DNA from: an uncultured Dorea sp.
Lineage (GTDB): Bacteria > Bacillota > Clostridia > Lachnospirales > Lachnospiraceae
DNA length: 64,000 nucleotides
Reading direction: 5' to 3'
NCBI GenBank assembly: GCA_910584575.1
Contig: CAJUBG010000007.1
Span: 1-64,000 of the forward strand
The notes under the pieces are model-generated. The model was not told where the DNA came from. It made no database searches and was given only the letters and a program-made list of their open reading frames with translations. Made by a program: the position numbers and the translations under genes. This document shows positions 33,766 to 42,836 of this stretch, piece by piece (the stretch's first letter is position 1; each line of letters starts with the position of its first letter).

Positions 33766-35538
33766 CGCCATCACCACCATACATTCTTTCTCGCAGAATG
33801 CGATTCCATACTTCATCATTTTTTTCATACCACGGCGCTTCAGCCCTTCCGCGTACTTCTTTTCTTCGATCTGGTTTAATGCTTCCGCGCACGCCGCCTC
33901 TAGGTTCCCATCATCCGCATATTTCAACTCAACTACAATACCAAGGCGTTCTGGCGTCTGGATGGAGATGTCGCTGTAGCCTTCCCCGGTCTCCGCATTG
34001 GACTTCACCAGCCAACTTCCTTGACTGCGCAAAAGCCCCAGTACCATCCCATGATAGAAATTTTCTTTCATGTTCCTGCGTACCGCTGTATCCCTGACAC
34101 TGATGGAATCCCACAGGTAATCCCCCAACATTTCCTGAATGGTCTCCACGTCTCCGTCCGGGAATGCCGCGCAGAACCGGTTGATCCTTGTAGAGTCTGC
34201 CTGGGTCGTTTCTTCAAACCAGTCTTTTACCAGATCAATAAACAGTTCCATTACCTCCCGGTTCGGCAATGCCAGCTCCATTTTCTTTCCCGGCACTCTC
34301 TTGCGGCAGGTCAGGTACCCAGTAGAATAGAGCACACTCCAGATATTATCAATAGAATCCTCCACTTCCCGGTAGGTCAGTTCCTGACGGATGGGTTCTG
34401 TGATGGTTCCGCCGTTGATCAGCTGCTCGACATCGTTTCTCGTACTTTGGTTTGCCTTCTTCAGCAGACGTCGGAGCAGGTCGTTCCCGCTGGTATTGGC
34501 CCAATAGTTTTCCGGTTCGGCATTTGGATCCGCCAGCAGCTCATCGCAGTAATTAATGACATCCCAGGGACAATATACATCTGTATCTCCAAAACGATAC
34601 CCATCGTACCAATCACTGATTGTATTTTTATAGGAGGACAGTTCATAGAATTCCAGCAGTTCATCCACATCTGCATTGGTAAAGCCGAAGTACTCATCAT
34701 AGCGGATATCTGAAATCGTGTGTACTTTCGGATTATTCAGGCCGATGAAAATACTTTCCTTAGAAATCCTGAGACATCCGGTAAGCACCGCAAAATACAG
34801 GCTGTTGTTGGTTTTCAACGCATTATCAAAAAGACTGCGGATGAGAGATACCATCTCATCATAATACCCTCTCTGGAACGCCTTATCCAATGGCACATCA
34901 TACTCGTCGATCAACAGGATGGCTTTCTGTCCGTAATGTTTTTCGAGAAGCAGGGAAAGAGTCTTGAGGCTGGCAATCAAAGCATCATCTGGCATGGCAT
35001 ATCTTGAACTGCCTTTCGCCTCCACATTAACCAATTGATTGTAAGAATTTTTATCATCCTCATCCAGCTTAGGGCTTTCACGCAGGAAACGAAATCTTCC
35101 GGCTTCATTCCCAATGACTGTTCTCAATGCTGCCACAGCTGAATCATATTTTAAACCGCCCACGCTCTTAAGGCTGATGGAGATCACAGGGAACTTTCCC
35201 ATGTACTTCTCACACAGCATCTTTTCCTGCGCAATCTTTAAGCCATCGAACAACGCCGGAACGTTCCCTACCTCAAAAAAGCATTTCAGCATGCTCATGT
35301 TGAGTGACTTTCCAAACCGTCTTGGACGGGTAAACAGATTTACCTTTCCCCAATTCTGCAAGAGTTCTTTTATGAACAGCGTTTTATCTACATAGTAAAA
35401 ATCCTCAGAGAAAAATTCTTCAAAGTTTTCAATCCCAATGGGAAGTTTCTTTCTCACCTTCCTCACGCTCCTTTCCGATGCCAGTGGAATAGGGCAATTC
35501 ACAAACTCCCTCTCTATCCCTCTGATGATCTTCTGCAT
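33763..35538 (-). CDS. AAA-ATPase-like/PD-(D/E)XK nuclease-like protein (DUF1703 type), complete
   Basis: The protein (about 590 residues) begins with the typical LPIGIENFEEFFSEDFYYVDKT, has a divergent Walker A FTRPRRFGKS and Walker B ILLIDEYDVPLD, and ends in a PD-(D/E)XK-like domain (SDISIQ...IVVELKYADDGNLEAACAEALNQI). Such proteins are abundant in gut clostridia and Bacteroidetes; a defence or mobile role is suspected but unproven. The start is unclear: ATG 35538 has a poor site; a GTG at 35457 (VRKKLPIG) fits the family N-terminus and has GGAG 10 bases upstream. It is bounded by a 46-bp direct repeat. Confidence 0.82.
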   Translation of the reverse strand: MQKIIRGIEREFVNCPIPLASERSVRKVRKKLPIGIENFEEFFSEDFYYVDKTLFIKELLQNWGKVNLFTRPRRFGKSLNMSMLKCFFEVGNVPALFDGLKIAQEKMLCEKYMGKFPVISISLKSVGGLKYDSAVAALRTVIGNEAGRFRFLRESPKLDEDDKNSYNQLVNVEAKGSSRYAMPDDALIASLKTLSLLLEKHYGQKAILLIDEYDVPLDKAFQRGYYDEMVSLIRSLFDNALKTNNSLYFAVLTGCLRISKESIFIGLNNPKVHTISDIRYDEYFGFTNADVDELLEFYELSSYKNTISDWYDGYRFGDTDVYCPWDVINYCDELLADPNAEPENYWANTSGNDLLRRLLKKANQSTRNDVEQLINGGTITEPIRQELTYREVEDSIDNIWSVLYSTGYLTCRKRVPGKKMELALPNREVMELFIDLVKDWFEETTQADSTRINRFCAAFPDGDVETIQEMLGDYLWDSISVRDTAVRRNMKENFYHGMVLGLLRSQGSWLVKSNAETGEGYSDISIQTPERLGIVVELKYADDGNLEAACAEALNQIEEKKYAEGLKRRGMKKMMKYGIAFCEKECMVVMA

Positions 35539-35627
35539 TTCTCCATAAGATCGCCAAAAGATACAATCCACCTATGATGTATCCATTTTACCGTTAAGCC
35601 GCAAGACAGTCAAGTTTGCCCACCGAA

Positions 35628-35724
35628 CTTAACTGTAAATTATTTTTACAGTTCACAGGTCAGCTTGCTTAAAACAAACCGATGGCTTAAACTATCTATA
35701 GAAGTTCAGTCATCGGTTTCTCTT
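35628..35724 (+). terminator. Two hairpins, the second terminator-like
   Basis: A 9-bp stem AACTGTAAA/TTTACAGTT (about 35630-35652) is followed by AAACCGATG (35676-35684) pairing with CATCGGTTT (35711-35719) and CTCTTTT on the plus strand. No intact plus-strand gene precedes it, so it is probably a remnant of a lost gene. Confidence 0.5.
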
Positions 35725-35764
35725 TTATCCAAATATTCCGGATACTCTATTGAACAGATTTATC

Positions 35765-35899
35765 TCACGGTAGCGCATCTCCATTTGATGCGGCACAGAC
35801 AAACACATAGGCATTCTTCCCATTGACCCTGGCATTCGTGCAGTCCGTATGCATGACCGGCGCTTTCATCATATCCGCATAGCTTCTTTTGATTTCCAT
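35765..35899 (-). mobile_element. IS66-type transposase remnant
   Basis: An open fragment of about 45 codons reads MEIKRSYADMMKAPVMHTDC and TNARVNGKNAYVFVCAASNG, the central catalytic part of IS66-like transposases of clostridia (the Asp in HTDC is the first DDE residue). The next expected part is absent and no terminal repeats were found. It is a scrap from an old insertion. The family call is from memory of the motif. Confidence 0.6.
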
Positions 35900-36083
35900 A
35901 TGGGCAGTTTGACTATGAATAACTTTCTTTATTTGAAATGGGTATGTGGAGAAAAAGACTGGATACAAGGCTGGATTAATAGAAAAACGCCTGTTTATGT
36001 GAATATTTCTATGAAAAAAAGATTGGCTGGAAAACTATCAACACAGTCTTTCCAGCCACAAAAAGTTATCCGAACTGTAACCG

Positions 36084-36129
36084 GATACATGCTCTGCTCT
36101 TTTTATTCTCTGACAACAGCTTTACATTA
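36084..36129 (+). repeat. 46-bp direct repeat, copy 2
   Basis: Second copy of 33720-33765 with one mismatch. Here the left half of the terminator stem is absent, so this is a partial duplicate that ends exactly where the truncated DUF1703-type gene begins. Confidence 0.9.
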
Positions 36130-37340
36130 TGATATTCATTTGCTATTATAGCAAAAATGTAATTATTCTGCTTGACGAATATGACACTCCTATACAGGAA
36201 GCCTGGCTCTCAGGGGCGTGGGATGAAGCAGTTTATTTTTTTAGGAATTTTTTTAATGCTGTTTTTAAGACAAATAAGCATCTGCAGAGAGGATTAATTA
36301 CTGGAATCACCAGGATTTCTAAAGAATCCATATTCTCTGACCTGAATAATCCAGAGGTAATCACTACGACCTCAAACGCGTATGCCAAGGCTTTCGGATT
36401 TACGGAGTCAGAAGTATTTGAAGCACTTGAGAGCATGGGGCTTGGAGGGGAAAAGCAAGGGGTGAAGCACTGGTATGACGGCTTCAAGTTTGGCAATATT
36501 CCCGACATCTACAATCCCTGGTCAATCGCCAACTTTATTAACAACCGTGGCGAATACGATGCTTACTGGGCTGACAGCAGCAGTAATGAGCTTGTCAATT
36601 CGCTGATACGCCGAAGCTCTCCGGACATTAAAAAGACAATGGAGCATCTTTTACAGGGACAAGCTTTTGAGGCTGAAATAGATGAACAGATTGCCTTTCA
36701 TCAGCTTGCAGACAATGAAAACGCCATATGGAGTCTGCTTCTTGCCACCGGTTATCTGAGAATAGAAACGGTTGTACGAAAAGGACGGCTTCTTAGGAAA
36801 AGCTATACCCTGCGACTTACCAATATGGAAGTTGAGAGTATGTTTTCAAAGATGATAGACGGGTGGTTCCGCACCTCGGAAACCACATATAATAACTTTA
36901 TCAAAGCCCTTTTAATAAATGACGTTGACTCCATGAATGAATTCATGAATAAGATTGCTCTGCAAAGCTTTTCCAGCTTTGATACGGCAAAAAATGCCTC
37001 AAAAGGTGATGAGCCGGAACGGTTTTACCATGGCTTTGTTCTTGGGCTTATTGTAGAGCTTGAAGATCGGTTTACAGTTACCTCCAACAGAGAAAGCGGG
37101 TTCGGACGGTACGATGTGATGCTTGAACCTTTGGATAAGGATAGAGATAATGCTTATATTATTGAATTTAAGGTAAGGAAGCCGAAGCAGGAAAAGAGTA
37201 TTGAAGAAACACTTGCGAATGCTCTTGCGCAGATAGACGATAAGGAATATGAAGCTTTACTGATTGCAAAAGGTATACCTCCGCAGAAGATTCGGAAATA
37301 TGGGTTTGCTTTTGAGGGGAGGAACGTGTTGATTGCGTAA
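36129..37340 (+). pseudogene. DUF1703-type AAA/PD-(D/E)XK gene, 5' truncated
   Basis: Homology to the family starts at residue about 10 (NVIILLDEYDTPIQEAWLSG, the Walker B region) and continues to a complete C-terminal nuclease-like domain (FGRYDVMLEP...AYIIEFKV). The N-terminal PIGIE and Walker A parts are missing, and the sequence before it is the 46-bp repeat, so recombination at the repeat probably removed the 5' end. It may be untranslated: no ribosome-binding site precedes the ATG at 36129. Confidence 0.8.
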
Positions 37341-37354
37341 GGGAGGTTATAGGT

Positions 37355-37576
37355 ATGGGATTATACTTAAATCCTGGGAATGATGCCTTTCGCCAGGCTT
37401 TATCAGATGATATCTATATAGATAAAACAAGTATGATTGCACTGATGAACAGAAGGCTGAATAAGCCTAGCGTAAAATTCGTCTGCGTAAGCCGGCCGCG
37501 TCGTTTTGGAAAATCTACTTTACAGTACATGACCTCTGCTGATAAGTGGCAGTCAGCAGAGGTCTTATGTTCCTAA
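37355..37576 (+). pseudogene. DUF1703-type gene, N-terminal fragment only
   Basis: This starts properly (GGGAGG upstream; MGLYLNPGNDAFRQALSDD, YIDKTSMIALMNRRL) and reaches the Walker A SRPRRFGKST, then becomes unrelated sequence and stops. The break coincides with a 12-bp hairpin at 37531-37564 next to the end of the SIR2 gene. The defence island probably joined here and cut this gene off. Confidence 0.78.
37531..37564. repeat. Hairpin at the junction of DUF1703 fragment and SIR2 gene
   Basis: GACCTCTGCTGA at 37531-37542 and its exact complement at 37553-37564 form a 12-bp stem with a 10-base loop, 8 bases beyond the SIR2 stop codon. It could end the SIR2 transcript, though no T-run follows. 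Confidence 0.6.
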
Positions 37577-39600
37577 AGAACCTGAGAAATATCAATTTCA
37601 CATTCATCTAAAGCTGTATAAAAATAGCCCAGTCCTTCTCCAATCTGCTTGTGAATTTCATAGGATTTTCTAAACTTTTGTATAGCCCTTTCACGTTTCC
37701 CATGCTTTGCATCGGCTATTGCCAGATATGTATATGTACGGGCAATACTTTGCATAGCTTTAGACCTCCTGGCAAATTCCAAAGCCTTCATTCCATACTC
37801 TACTGCCAGCTTATAATTATCGCGCATATAGAGACTGCACAAACGGCTATAAATAAATGCTTTATGATAAATCTGCCGTTTTTTATCCTGGAGCTGTTCG
37901 GCTTCTGAAAGTGCGAGCTGCTCTTTTCGTAAAGAAATATCCCAATCATCAGAAATTAGTGAACCTTGGTGATAAATAAACGACCACAACTCATGGCACC
38001 GTTCTTCCTCATAGAGACCATTCGCACAGCATAATTCCATAGCATGTATACATTTTTCATGATATATGAGAGCAACTTCTCTCTTAGCTATTGAAACAGC
38101 TAAATTTGCAACATAGTAATATGCATTAGCTATTGAACTATTTTCACCATAAGGAACCAACTGATTGATTTTTGAAATCGAATCTTCTAAAATCTCCAAA
38201 TTCCCCTGATTATAAGCAGCAATTGCCCCATAATGTGAAATCATCAAATTAACGGCTTCAATAACTTCTCCGTCTTTCCATAAAGCCTGATAAGCTCTTT
38301 CAAAATCTTCTTTTAAAGTCAACACCATGCCATCTTTTAAGTTAGCTTCATACATATAGAGAAAACGATAATATCTGCTTTTCTTAAAATACTGCTGTGA
38401 CCTTCCTTTACATTTTTCTAAATAATTTTTTAGATAATGTTGCGTCCTCCGATAATCTTTTGCATCTATAGATTCCATAAGCAAATTTTCAAGTGCAATC
38501 TCTGCAATATCATAGCACTCTTTTTCTAAGGCTTTCTGATATGCTTCCTTCTTACTTATCTCCCCTAGATTCATTTTAAATCGTAATTTGTCCCCCTTGG
38601 CTATCTGCTTTTTAGGAAGCGCAAGCCCTTCCCTCCAAATCTTACAAGCCTCATCAACTAAACCAAAATCATACAAATATTTGGAGAGGATTGCCATTTT
38701 CTTTGATTTTACTACTGTATCAAATTGTTTTTCAAGATATTCAGGACAGTCCAATACGGGTTCTAATGGAATCTTAATGTCACTTTTTTCAGATAAATTA
38801 TCTAAAAGGTCTGTCATATCACCGACCCAAAGCTGAAAATTATCTGAAGATGCTTTCTTAAGTAAAAGGCAAGGCTCATCTTCTGTTGGTTTTTTATAAA
38901 CATTCCATATAACCTGTTTTTTAGAACTTGGAAGATTTTCATATAGAATAGGGAAAAAATCATCATCATACCCACTATATCCTAAAAACAACATATTGTA
39001 ATTCTTGATAATATAAGAAAATATCTCCCTGAGATATCGAGAGTTACTTAGTTTTGCAACCTTTGTTCGGGTGTAGCAGAGTGTCTGCGGCTCTCTGCAG
39101 TCGCCGTGCGGCTTCCAGATTGTCACTTTTTTACCCTTTATGGCTCGAATTAGTTCATTCGCCTCTTTGCTCGTACTGGGAATCTTATCAAACAAATCAA
39201 AACAAATCTTCCGTTTCTCAAGAGCTCTTTCAAGACATGGATCAAAATTAGGAGTTACGATACAATTAATTCCCTGATTTATAAGTTCTGCCAACAGATA
39301 ATGATTTCTGTTTGGGGTTGCATATTGAAAACATTCTACCGGGTTGAAATTCCCATCTGTAGAATCCCAGATAATCTGTAGAAGTTGTTCTGGTTTTGTA
39401 TGGATTCTCTTTAAGCTTGTCTGAAAGTTTTCCCTCGTTGACAGACATTGTCCCAAACAAGAAAGCAACTGATTATTTAATTCCTGGAAAGACGGCAGAC
39501 AAGTAGGATACATTATGGAGGCACCTGCACCTACAAAAATACATACTTCTTTTTTATTTTGCAGCAATCTTTTTATATTGTCGATATCAAGTGAACTCAT
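37573..39600 (-). CDS. SIR2-domain protein with C-terminal TPR-like helices (probable NAD-consuming defence effector)
   Basis: The 675-residue protein starts with a SIR2-like domain (residues about 15-260): FVGAGAS (22-28), TPNFD (116-120), KPHGD with His165, and FLGYSGYDDDF (205-215). These are the NAD-binding and catalytic motifs of defence-type SIR2 proteins (such as ThsA and DSR), which deplete NAD on phage infection. Residues about 290-675 are helical repeats with TPR-like spacing (AIAAYNQGNLEILED, AIADAKHGKRERAIQKF). ATG 39600 was chosen over a GTG at 39612. It is the last gene downstream of rdrB, but a terminator separates them. A stand-alone system is possible. Confidence 0.82.
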   Translation of the reverse strand: MSSLDIDNIKRLLQNKKEVCIFVGAGASIMYPTCLPSFQELNNQLLSCLGQCLSTRENFQTSLKRIHTKPEQLLQIIWDSTDGNFNPVECFQYATPNRNHYLLAELINQGINCIVTPNFDPCLERALEKRKICFDLFDKIPSTSKEANELIRAIKGKKVTIWKPHGDCREPQTLCYTRTKVAKLSNSRYLREIFSYIIKNYNMLFLGYSGYDDDFFPILYENLPSSKKQVIWNVYKKPTEDEPCLLLKKASSDNFQLWVGDMTDLLDNLSEKSDIKIPLEPVLDCPEYLEKQFDTVVKSKKMAILSKYLYDFGLVDEACKIWREGLALPKKQIAKGDKLRFKMNLGEISKKEAYQKALEKECYDIAEIALENLLMESIDAKDYRRTQHYLKNYLEKCKGRSQQYFKKSRYYRFLYMYEANLKDGMVLTLKEDFERAYQALWKDGEVIEAVNLMISHYGAIAAYNQGNLEILEDSISKINQLVPYGENSSIANAYYYVANLAVSIAKREVALIYHEKCIHAMELCCANGLYEEERCHELWSFIYHQGSLISDDWDISLRKEQLALSEAEQLQDKKRQIYHKAFIYSRLCSLYMRDNYKLAVEYGMKALEFARRSKAMQSIARTYTYLAIADAKHGKRERAIQKFRKSYEIHKQIGEGLGYFYTALDECEIDISQVL

Positions 39601-39639
39601 TGCATTTCTCACTTTCTGTGATACTTATTAGCTTATAAT

Positions 39640-39700
39640 TGAAAAAATAAAAATGGTAAGCAAACAAGGAGAATCTCGTTCTCCTGATTTCCTTACCATT
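39640..39700 (-). terminator. Strong terminator between rdrB and the SIR2 gene
   Basis: On the minus strand the stem AATGGTAAG/CTTACCATT (39692-39700 with 39652-39660) encloses AGGAGAA/TTCTCCT and is followed by a T-rich run of 11 (39651-39641). It lies about 114 bases past the rdrB stop. SIR2 expression needs readthrough or a promoter such as TTACCA-16-TATAAG just after the stem. Confidence 0.82.
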
Positions 39701-39813
39701 AATCAACAACTATATAATATCATACTATTTAAATAAAATCGACATTTTTTATACTAATTTTTCTAACTTTGGGGAATATAAAAATAAATATATTATGTTC
39801 AAAAATGGCATTT

Positions 39814-42800
39814 TCATCCTTCTTGAAAACTTTGCAGGTTCCCCATCTTCCTGATCTCATCCAACCATTCATAAATCATTGTGCGGCTATAAAGAGGCCC
39901 TCCATTCTCATCCTTTGCCTGCTCTAAGGCACACGCCATTAATGCATATTCATTTGCCAACGAAGTGCTGAAGCATCCCTTATCATCCGTATTGATAGAA
40001 ACCGACAACTGCGGACACTGGGACAGTTTTTTGGGATCTTGCACCAGATGATGGTTGTACCATTTCACAATAGGGTGATTCTCGTAACTGTCAAGAACAG
40101 AAATCATATAATTGGATGAAGGATTACTCTCTATTGAGATCCCCCACTTTGCAATATTACGCTGTAACATCTTCTGAAGTATCTCCACGCCTTCCACCCA
40201 ACATTCCGGTACAGAGAATTCCTGCTTCTCCTGTCCGCGGAGTTTTACATTCTTATCATAATGATATGCATAGTACAAGTACGCCACCGCTTCGGTCTCC
40301 CTTATATGAAAATTCTCAGGATATTGATAATTCATGGAATAACTGCCATAAGAACGATATTCTCCTTTTGTTCCTGTCTGCCATGACGGCTTATCAAATT
40401 TTTTGTACTTATAATACTGGGGGTTATCTCCCCTTAATTTCCATGCTTCAAAATATGTCCGAATATTATAGTTGTGTTTCTGCGAAAGTTCCCCGTAAAC
40501 CTCACTAAAGTATTTACTGAATTCTCTTTCCACATAATTATGCAGATTATTCAACTCCACCCCCAGGCGGTATTTTGTAATCCGACTAAAAATCCATGCA
40601 AGATTGTCAAGATAATCCTGTTTAGGCAGACAAATTACGTTCTGCTTTACCTTATAATAGTTCCTCACATCCAGACCTAATGCAAGCACATGCCCTAGCC
40701 GGTCTCCACAATCCAGATTCAGAAATTGGATTGCTTCTTCAATCGCACGCAGACCATCCACAATATCCAGGAAATCCTCACCTACATGATATGTTACTCT
40801 TAACTGCGGCAGATTCCTTTCATCATTATTCTTCCACTTTTCTACCACACAATGATTCTTCAAATATCGAAACGCCTGTGCAAACACTTCAGGTCTACAG
40901 CCGATTTCCATTGAACATGCGTCAATTCCCAAGACACGTTTTGCCACTTGTGGAAAACGTTCCCTAAGACCAACAATACAACAAGCCTGCTGCCTGATTT
41001 GCATCCTTTTCCTCTCATGCCTGCAGGAAGAACGGTATAATTTTTCCGGAGTATCGTCTGGTTCCTTCACAAAATGGTACACAAAATAATATCGTTCTAA
41101 TAGACTCTTCTGCTTCACATCAGGAAAATCAATTTCTCGAATATACTCTACATTCTTCTTTATCGTATCCTTCGGCACAATCCTAACCTCCAGATGCTTT
41201 AGCCATGGGTCGGACAGTGTATCTTCAATCGCCAATTTAAGCACTGCATTCTCTAACGGCGAATGATCCGTCAACATTCCTTTTCGTCTGTCATATTTCT
41301 GGAAATTACGAAAGCCAATTCTCTTATTTGATTGAATAAGCTCGCTTCTGAGATTTTCTTTCATCACCAAATATGCATAAAACAGATTCAAGTATCTCTC
41401 ATCCTTCGGATTTCCCTGATATGCTTTTTGGAACATTGTATAGAGAAAATATCTCTCGCCGCACAACTCCCATCGGGCTTTGTTCTCCGTCTGGTCTCTG
41501 GCAGGTACGCCCCACAAAGCATAATCCTGACGTTGCGCTAATCCCCTTCCCCGCCTCAACGTATTAATTGCCAGTTGGATATTCCGGCTGTTCACCTGCA
41601 GTTGCGTTCCATTCCTCAGCCATGACTCGACAGTTTCATCCGTGCAGTTTTTCCACATCATGGCATAAACTCTTTCCTCCATGATTGGTTCTAAAACTGC
41701 CACCGGAATCTCTTTCCTTTCTCCGCACTTACTAAACGCATATTCCAGGCATTGCCAGAATGTTATGTCTTCTTTTCCATCCAAAACCGGAATTTCAATT
41801 CCATTCTCCTCCAACCCCCTCAAAAAGCAATCAATGTCTTTATTCCATTTTTTATCTGCCTTTTTCCTGTATTGTTGCAGCCACGAATTATTTTTTTCCT
41901 CTTTCTTCCGTTTCAACAGTGACAGTATCTTCTGATATTCTAGCTTTACCCCTTCCTCAATCTGCTGAAAAATTGTCTTATTAGAATACTCATGAAGATA
42001 GTATTCCCTCAACCGGATTTCTCTCCCGCTGAACCAGGAATATAAATACATTCTTATTAACGCTGCCTGCAGGTAGAGAATCTCAAATTTATTCTCTTGA
42101 TATCCTTGATAATAAGCCTGATTTACATTTAGCTTATCATAATTCAGCTCGCTCATCTTCTTACGGATATCGCGGTTGTCCGTATCATTCATGATTCGTA
42201 TCCAACTGAGGTTAAAATGTGGCGAAGAAGCCCATAAGTGAAAATGGTTATCTGATAATTCCTGCTGTAATAATTTATTTAAATAGAAATTATTGTGTCT
42301 TATTACAGCCGGCCAATCAAAACGCGTTCTCTTTTTTCTGGATTTCAGATCCTCAATCGCACAGAATGCCGTGGTAAATGTGTCCTCGCTGATCTGTACC
42401 GTCAATTGCCTCCAATCTAGCAGATAACGATACTGACATACCACTTCATTACTGTTAAATTGGAGCATCTTTTCCGCCGCAAGTAACAACAGACCAAAAA
42501 GATTAAGCGGCTGGCCCTTTGAACCAACCGCTTTAACACTGTTTATAAACTGTTTTTCACATTCAACTTGCACCATATCTTTGATTGCTGCGTAAATATT
42601 TTCCAACTCGCTTTCTGAATATTCCTTCGTATATGGAAGAGCCAGCTTCAAAAATTGCTGTGTGGAAAGTATATCGTATGCTACAGAATCCTCTAAAATA
42701 TTCTGAGATGGTATATGCTTTATAAATAATTGCTGTATGGAAAGTATATCATATGTTATAGAATTCTCTAAAATATCCTGAGATGATACATGTTTTATAA

Positions 42801-42831
42801 ATAATTCAATGATATATCTTACATTCTTCAT
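39814..42831 (-). CDS. rdrB: RdrB-like adenosine deaminase of a RADAR defence system
   Basis: This 1005-residue protein carries the metal-dependent adenosine deaminase motifs: HxH in SDNHFHLWASS (His196, His198), HVGEDFLDIVDGLRAIEEA, GDRLGHVLALG, and SINTDDKGCFSTSLANEYAL near the C-terminus with the paired Asp. The size and the partner ATPase match RdrB of RADAR, which deaminates adenosine in RNA or ATP pools during phage infection. The N-terminal 60 residues contain a 25-residue tandem duplication. ATG 42831 (MKNVRY) was chosen for GGAG 9 bases upstream; it starts 5 bp after rdrA. Confidence 0.85.
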   Translation of the reverse strand: MKNVRYIIELFIKHVSSQDILENSITYDILSIQQLFIKHIPSQNILEDSVAYDILSTQQFLKLALPYTKEYSESELENIYAAIKDMVQVECEKQFINSVKAVGSKGQPLNLFGLLLLAAEKMLQFNSNEVVCQYRYLLDWRQLTVQISEDTFTTAFCAIEDLKSRKKRTRFDWPAVIRHNNFYLNKLLQQELSDNHFHLWASSPHFNLSWIRIMNDTDNRDIRKKMSELNYDKLNVNQAYYQGYQENKFEILYLQAALIRMYLYSWFSGREIRLREYYLHEYSNKTIFQQIEEGVKLEYQKILSLLKRKKEEKNNSWLQQYRKKADKKWNKDIDCFLRGLEENGIEIPVLDGKEDITFWQCLEYAFSKCGERKEIPVAVLEPIMEERVYAMMWKNCTDETVESWLRNGTQLQVNSRNIQLAINTLRRGRGLAQRQDYALWGVPARDQTENKARWELCGERYFLYTMFQKAYQGNPKDERYLNLFYAYLVMKENLRSELIQSNKRIGFRNFQKYDRRKGMLTDHSPLENAVLKLAIEDTLSDPWLKHLEVRIVPKDTIKKNVEYIREIDFPDVKQKSLLERYYFVYHFVKEPDDTPEKLYRSSCRHERKRMQIRQQACCIVGLRERFPQVAKRVLGIDACSMEIGCRPEVFAQAFRYLKNHCVVEKWKNNDERNLPQLRVTYHVGEDFLDIVDGLRAIEEAIQFLNLDCGDRLGHVLALGLDVRNYYKVKQNVICLPKQDYLDNLAWIFSRITKYRLGVELNNLHNYVEREFSKYFSEVYGELSQKHNYNIRTYFEAWKLRGDNPQYYKYKKFDKPSWQTGTKGEYRSYGSYSMNYQYPENFHIRETEAVAYLYYAYHYDKNVKLRGQEKQEFSVPECWVEGVEILQKMLQRNIAKWGISIESNPSSNYMISVLDSYENHPIVKWYNHHLVQDPKKLSQCPQLSVSINTDDKGCFSTSLANEYALMACALEQAKDENGGPLYSRTMIYEWLDEIRKMGNLQSFQEG
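42655..42804 (-). repeat. Tandem 75-bp duplication at the start of rdrB
   Basis: Two adjacent 75-bp units encode LFIKHVSSQDILENSITYD and LFIKHIPSQNILEDSVAYD (then ILSxQQ), about 75 percent identical in protein. The frame is kept. The unit is an amphipathic segment; its loss or gain would change only the N-terminal region. Confidence 0.85.
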
Positions 42832-42836
42832 ATCTC

